A stretch of 64,000 nt of DNA from Pyxicephalus adspersus (Eukaryota; Chordata; Amphibia; Anura; Pyxicephalidae), in assembly GCF_032062135.1 (NCBI RefSeq), contig NC_092858.1, positions 165,434,094-165,498,093 of the forward strand, written 5' to 3'. The notes under the pieces were generated by a model. It saw only the letters and a list, made by a program, of their open reading frames with translations, searched no databases and had not been told where the DNA came from. Every line of letters begins with the position of its first letter. Positions within the stretch are counted from its first letter, which is position 1. The position numbers were made by a program, and so were the translations under genes. Shown here one piece after another: positions 58,796 through 64,000 of this stretch.

Positions 58796-59639
58796 TATAC
58801 TAGAATGTGTATTTTTTATACTGTATAGAATGTAACAGGATAAAAAAACACAGTGAGTGGGGATACCAAAGATTTCCAGGTAGACAGAAATGTAGTCAGC
58901 AATTATGGGAATAATATATTTCCATAATATATTATAATATATTTTTGAATATTTTCCATTATAATATATTTTTGAATATCCAGAAGAAAAAGCCAGATTC
59001 AGACCACCAGCCTTCATTCATACTAAAATGATCTATTTTTATTTTAAAAATTTTTGCTTTTTTTAATATATAGGATACATAAGAAAGTACAGGTTTAGCC
59101 CATCAGGCTACATCCATAAATTACATTTTATTGTTGGGCAAAATAATTTTAATAACTTTCATGGGGGAGGATGAAATGACTTTCAGCGAATGCTTTGCCT
59201 AAAAAACAGCCAGCATTGTAACACTCGGCGGTAATACTTGAATTGACACAGCATTTCAACTGGATTCAGGTCAAGCCAGTGATTATTCCATTGTATTCTT
59301 CTTGTTTTCCTAGCTATCTGTATAGCTGGAAATGTTATATATATATATATTTGGCTCCTATCGGTAGTCACCCTTTTTCTAATTGCAATAAAACCCATTA
59401 CCTAATCACAAATATAAATATAGATTTAAACACTGCATCACGGTGATGATGCTTTGTTCTTCCTGCTGATTTCATGTTCAAAAACAGTATCATGTTTAGC
59501 TAGATCGTTGTGCTGTTGGTTAATTGGTCTTTGCAGCTTTTGAGCAATAGTGCAAAAATGGTGGGTTAAAAAAATGCCATACCCAGCACAAAACTTGTAT
59601 TTTCATAGCTTGTGGCTGTGGTGCTATCTTTGTGCATGC

Positions 59640-59765
59640 CCTTATGTATCAGGTGCAGGGGCGGACATCGGGAGGTGCAAAGTGGGCTATAAGGGCCCTG
59701 GACCTTCCACAGACAACCGTCAGTTTGAAGAGGAGCCTAAAGTAGTTCTGCCACTGATGGCATGG
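59640..59765 (-). repeat. Piece of the repeat forming the 1430-3130 inverted arms
   Basis: ATCGGGAGGTGCAAAGTGGG, AAGGGCCCTGGACCTTCC and TAGTTCTGCCACTGATGG parallel 3058-3125, so that arm sequence is itself a dispersed repeat. Confidence 0.5.
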
Positions 59766-60904
59766 GTGCTTCAAGAGGGGAACCCTAAATGTAGCAAAGC
59801 AGAAAGCTAGCACTGAGTACCAAAGGCTATTTTATACCACTGGTACCCTACGGTATGACTATTGGTATATGACTATATGGAGTATTGAGGTGACACCAAG
59901 GATATTATAAGGATCTCATTGCACCCATCTGTTTGGAACTTCACAAATGGAGGGACCAATTCTGCCTGTGCCAAGCTGGTATTGATTTAGGGTTGTGAAT
60001 ATTACTTTAGTAAATCAACCCAAATATATCTCATTTAATTTATTACAATTTACTATCTGGTATTGATCATTGCATTAAAAATGTACCATATATTATCCCT
60101 GATAATCCAAGCCAACTTTATGTGTTTATTATTGGTATTAATATAGTAAATAAATTCAAAATTGTTTTTGTTTGCTGTTATAAGACCAACATAAACATTC
60201 AATAATTAATATGTACACATAAAATAACCATAATCCAAATATCTGTAAAACCTATTAATTCTTTAAAATATGGCAATTGGGATTGAAGAAAGAGACAGAG
60301 ATCACACGCAAAACTCTACATTTTGACTGGAACTCCGCACCCATTATCGACTTTGATTTCAGATTTACTCAAATCATCAGCAATATAAAAAATTGGCAGA
60401 AGTTTGGACTTGCTTGAAAATGATATATTCTAAATGAAAGTTGGAGTGCCTTAGAACAAAACGATTAAAATACCACTTTATAATCTTTTCCCCCCTCTAC
60501 TGCAGGCCCAGGGAACAAAGACCCCTTTTATGTTCATAATTCCTCTTAGGAAATTAAAAAGGATATAGGGGTTTTGTATCTATAGTGAATGTTTGGCTTG
60601 GCTCCCATCGCCGTTATTAAGTAAGGATTATGAATAGCAGTAAATATTTCTTAGACTAGAGTGAAAATAAGATAAAGACTTGATAGAATTGAACTAGAAG
60701 TCTCTACACTTGTGACACTAATCTACTGAACACAGCCCTGCTGGGGCTAATCTCTCGTGTTTGTGGACGATTAACCCATTATTGAGCATAAGCTATATGG
60801 AATCAATTGCGGACTATGTGCTGGTGGGCAATGCACCCTTACCAAGTTCGCCTTTGTCCTATATCCTGCCAATAAACATATATGTCATTTCTATATCTCA
60901 ACAC

Positions 60905-61425
60905 AGAGTGCTATAGAATACCAGAATACAGAACAGGTGCCATAGAATACCAGGATACAGAACAGGTACCATAGAATGCCAGGATATGGGACAGGTGCCA
61001 TGGAGTGCCAGGATATAGAACAGGTGCCATAGAATGCCAGGATACAGAACATGTGCCATAGAATGCCAGGATATATAACAGGTTCCATAGAATGCCAGGA
61101 TACAGAACAGGTGCCACAGAATGCCAGGGTAAAGAACATGTGCCATAGAATGCCAGGATACAGAACAGGTGCCATAGAATGCCAGGATACAGAACAGGTT
61201 CCATAGAATGCCAGGATACAGAACAGGTGCCATAGAATGCCAGGATACAGAACAGGTTCCATAGAATGCCAGGATACAGAACAGGTGCCACAGAATGCCA
61301 GGATACAGAACAGGTGCCAACAGAACAGGTGCAATAGAATGCCAGGATACAGAACATGTGCCATAGATTGCCAGGATACAGAACAGGTGCCATAGGAAGC
61401 CAGGATACAGAACAGGTGACCACTG
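60905..61425 (+). repeat. 29-bp minisatellite, about 18 copies
   Basis: Unit CCATAGAATGCCAGGATACA plus GAACAGGTG, 29 nt. Very homogeneous, with one short unit at about 61308-61330. Because 29 is not a multiple of 3 and the unit has no stops on the minus strand, all three minus frames are open for 150-185 codons. They are artefacts. Confidence 0.97.
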
Positions 61426-61660
61426 AGGGTGATGAGATAAAGAGAACCTTTCCATTATTCTGGGAGAACTAGTTGTGGTAGCTGGGCTCCTCTCCTGAAA
61501 TCATCTACTACATACAGGTGAAAAATGTACCTGTACAGAAGAAAGTCACAGGCATAACTATAAGCCGCCATACCTGGATTTCCCATTTTAGTGGAAGGTT
61601 CTCTTTATCTCATCACCCTTAATGGCCACCTATTCCGTATCCTGACATTCTATGGCACTC
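61382..61660. repeat. Inverted repeat at the edge of the 29-bp array
   Basis: GGGTGATGAGATAAAGAGAA, CCTTTCCA (61427-61454) is mirrored by TGGAAGGTTCTCTTTATCTC, ATCACCC (61592-61618), 27 of 28 positions. The mirror continues into one reverse copy of the 29-bp unit (61626-61656). Confidence 0.9.
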
Positions 61661-61949
61661 AATGTTGCAGGTTCTGTGGGTTACCCCCATCATCAACCCA
61701 CAAGACATAGGTAAAGATGGTGCCACCCCCCTTCCAGGACCTATAGAAAGCAAAGTAAGTGGAATCTGGCAAGAAATGCTTTTGTAATGGACGAGAGTTT
61801 CTTTTCTGAAAATTTTACCCGGTCTTTGTTTCAAAGGAGTCACTTGGGAGTAATGCAGCAATGCAGAAGTTGGTAGGTGTAATTCTAACTTTATCTTATA
61901 CAAGTTCCTATTTCACCTCCATATAGCAAAGCATCAAACACAACCCAAA

Positions 61950-62240
61950 TGAGTGCCAGATGATTATTGCAGGAAACAATCTTTCCAGTGACAGATGAAT
62001 GAAAGAGTGCTGTACACACACCATCATTCCTTTTAATGAAGGGAGAAGGGGGAGAATGAGTGAGCAGCACCCTGCTCTATTCCTTAGGATTGCACAATAG
62101 TCATTCCCAATCAGTCATCAATCAGTCGGGGTGAGCTGATGAACAACATCAAGGGTCTGCTGTACACATGTCAAATTTGGGCCAAGATGATCATTACCGG
62201 TCACCTCGAGTGACTTTTATGTGTGTACATAGCTGAAGTG
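61950..62240. mobile_element. MITE ('GTACACAC' family)
   Basis: GATGATTATTGCAGGAAACA and GCTGTACACACACC at the left, GAATGAGTGAGCAGCACCCT in the middle, TTATGTGTGTACATAGCTGA at the right. Confidence 0.6.
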
Positions 62241-62994
62241 AGTTGGGTGGGGTTTTGGGGGCAGCCAGTAAAGCAGACCTTTCATATTTATAAAAATTGC
62301 AATGTCAGGAAGCAGCAATCAGACTTCGGGTGACCCTCCAGCTAAAGGGTTTGGCTCAACAAATTATTAAGCTGGTAAAATTTGCCTTTTTTTTTGCTAC
62401 TCAAATATTGCATCCAAGGATATTCAGAAGCAATTGCAGTTTAAACATTTTTTATATCCTAGAGGTAATATAACAAATAACCACTAGGTGGCAGGCAGCT
62501 AACACAACATGAAAAAGTTCTGTACGGAAAACTTTATGAGCCTTTATGCTGTATAAAAAGTTTTTCTAGCCCAGAGCAAGCCACCAGCAGTGCAGTGTTG
62601 TGATGTAGACACAGTGTTAGATATATTATTTACTTTGCATGCTAAGTGATCTGCATGTCTAACACTTTCAGGTTTTTAATACCTTGCACAGAGATCATTG
62701 TGTACCCCTGACAATTTTTATCTCTAGAAGAATAGTATTCAGGCCTCACCCAAGGTGAGAAACTTTTTCTTGGATGGAGATGATTGCTCCCATTTTTTTT
62801 TTAAATGCTGCCTGGCTCTGTTCACAAATATCTGACTTAGATCAGGACCTGCTACAGCCTCTCATCTCTCCCAAAGTTACAAAGTACAGAAAAAAAAGTA
62901 GAGGAAATAAAAATGGAAGTCCTTTTGCCTATAGCAGACTACCCAATGCCAGACTTTTTATTTACAATGTAACCACAATACATGTTATTATTGT

Positions 62995-63313
62995 GGGGCA
63001 GCACCATGGCCTTTTCAGCTCTAGGTCCTAGGTTCAAATCCCAGCTAGGACTCTATCTGCATGGAGTTTGCAGGTTCTCCCCGTGTTTGTGTGGGTTTCC
63101 TCTGACTACTCCGGTTTCCGCCCACATCCCAAAAACCTGCAGTAAGGTTAATTGGCTTCCCCCTAAAAACTGACCCTAGTCTACATTAATGACATATGAC
63201 TATAGTAGGGACAATAGATTGTGAGCTCCTTTGAGAGACAGTGACACGACTATGGACTTTGTACAGCGCTACGTAATATGATGGTGCTGTATAAATACCA
63301 TATAATAATAATA
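62995..63313 (+). mobile_element. tRNA-derived SINE
   Basis: GGGGCAGCACCATGGCC head (A box eroded), B box GGTTCAAATCCCAGC, TGCATGGAGTTTGCAGGTTC, CAGTAAGGTTAATTGGCTTC, tail TACAGCGCTACGTAATATGA and TATAAATACCATA(TAATAATAA). Confidence 0.87.
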
Positions 63314-63499
63314 GCATGCTTTGCATCATGTGTATCACATGGCAGGCTACACATTCACAGGCACAGTGCATAGGGGCTGCCATTGAGAATAAATATCACT
63401 GCAGGGGTAACACACAATTCTGAATGTTGTTATAGTACATGAACTCATACTGGACATACTCGTGCTGGACTTCCTGCAGTTTTATAAAATACTCAAAAG

Positions 63500-63860
63500 T
63501 CAATTTTAAAGCAGAACTAAACCCCAAAATGTTAAAAATTGAGGCTAAGTAGTTTCTTTATTGCAGAAAGGACAGACAATGTCAATTCTGCAATAAAACA
63601 AACTTCCCTGCTGGATTACAATTTTTTAATTGCACTCAACCAGTCCTGTCTGTTCCATTGCTGGCACCGCCATCTTCCTTTTTCTTCTCTTTCTTGTTTT
63701 GATCTTTGTACATCTTGCTTGGCCAGGCAGAGATGACATAATGGGCAGACACGTGGGAGTTCATTAAGCCATGGCTGTACCAGGATTTTGGCAGAAGGGA
63801 ATCCCGATCAGGCAGTTAAAGCCAAAATAAATTAAAATTAAAAAAAAAATTCACCTTAAT
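63500..63860. repeat. 'AGCAGAACTAAACCCC' dispersed repeat
   Basis: TTTAAAGCAGAACTAAACCC start, TTGCAGAAAGGACAGACAAT, CACCGCCATCTTCC, GGCAGAGATGACATAATGGG, GTGGGAGTTCATTAAGCC and CGATCAGGCAGTTAAAGCC end. The most complete copy of this family in the window. Confidence 0.65.
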
Positions 63861-64000
63861 TTCCAAAGATTCTTAGATCCCTTTGGAGCTTTCTGGGATT
63901 GGTTACTGCGCCGTCCTGTAATTCAGCTTCATCTTGGCGCTGATGAAGCACTGAATGCCACCATCTTCTTTCTTTGTCTTCCCGCTTTTGCCTATGTTAC

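Larger units (their letters stand above)
49680..64000 (+). other. CLIC6: CLIC6 intron 1 (runs off the window)
   Basis: Starts with the donor GTAAGA. I looked for the next CLIC exon (encoding the GESIGNCPFSQRLF region) and did not find it, so the intron exceeds 14.3 kb. It is filled with repeats listed separately; the stretches 49,760-50,700, 53,270-56,380, 56,760-58,560, 58,800-60,900 and 62,240-62,990 show no recognised exon. Confidence 0.75.

Noticed and set aside
60905..61425. CRISPR-like array of 29-bp repeats
   Set aside because: The units are head to tail with no spacers, and the DNA is vertebrate.
60891..61455. Three overlapping minus-strand ORFs of 157-185 codons
   Set aside because: They are the three frames of the 29-bp minisatellite, with the same peptide repeating every 29 residues in each frame. 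There is no real gene.

Overview
This is eukaryotic, AT-rich, intron-containing and very repeat-rich DNA, almost certainly from an anuran amphibian and probably a ranoid frog. That assignment is inferred from vertebrate genes with frog-like divergence and from several dense families of non-autonomous DNA transposons, a tRNA-derived SINE and LINE 3' tails ending in (TAA)n. Nothing prokaryotic is present. One assembly gap (546 N) lies at 2183-2728.

Three protein-coding loci can be supported. (1) A two-exon PIF/Harbinger transposase-derived gene (HARBI1/ALP1-like) is on the minus strand, with exons 30026-29713 and 28462-27586; the spliced frame encodes 396 aa. (2) SMIM11, a small one-pass membrane protein gene, is on the plus strand, with coding exons 30538-30558 and 31703-31894 and a probable 3'UTR exon at about 33338-33445. 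It starts about 0.5 kb from the Harbinger-derived gene in head-to-head orientation. (3) The large first coding exon of CLIC6 (parchorin) is on the plus strand at 47530-49679. It carries a 39-bp (13-residue) coding minisatellite and a 4-nt deletion that breaks the frame near 48220. The CLIC-fold exons were not found and must lie beyond the right edge, so 49680-64000 is CLIC6 intron 1. The SMIM11-CLIC6 pair and its orientation match human chromosome 21q22, but KCNE1 and RCAN1, which lie between them in human, are not visible here.

The first 27 kb is intergenic and made of repeats: short tandem arrays, a large inverted repeat around a gapped satellite (1430-3130), a LINE fragment, several hAT-like elements (one at 9535-10315 with a perfect 8-bp target duplication), palindromic MITEs and tRNA-SINEs. 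Between SMIM11 and CLIC6 are one unexplained short ORF (33688-33892), a 1.2-kb Tc1 element with an internally deleted transposase, nested MITEs and a 1.2-kb fold-back element. CLIC6 intron 1 holds a 247-bp tandem array, a 65-bp-type degenerate satellite at two places and a 29-bp minisatellite grown from one arm of an inverted repeat.

I see no convincing new multi-gene system. The most useful leads are the Harbinger-derived gene with altered catalytic residues, the frame break in CLIC6, the shortened SMIM11-CLIC6 interval, and fold-back repeats that share a CGCGTTTCGCC-type motif.
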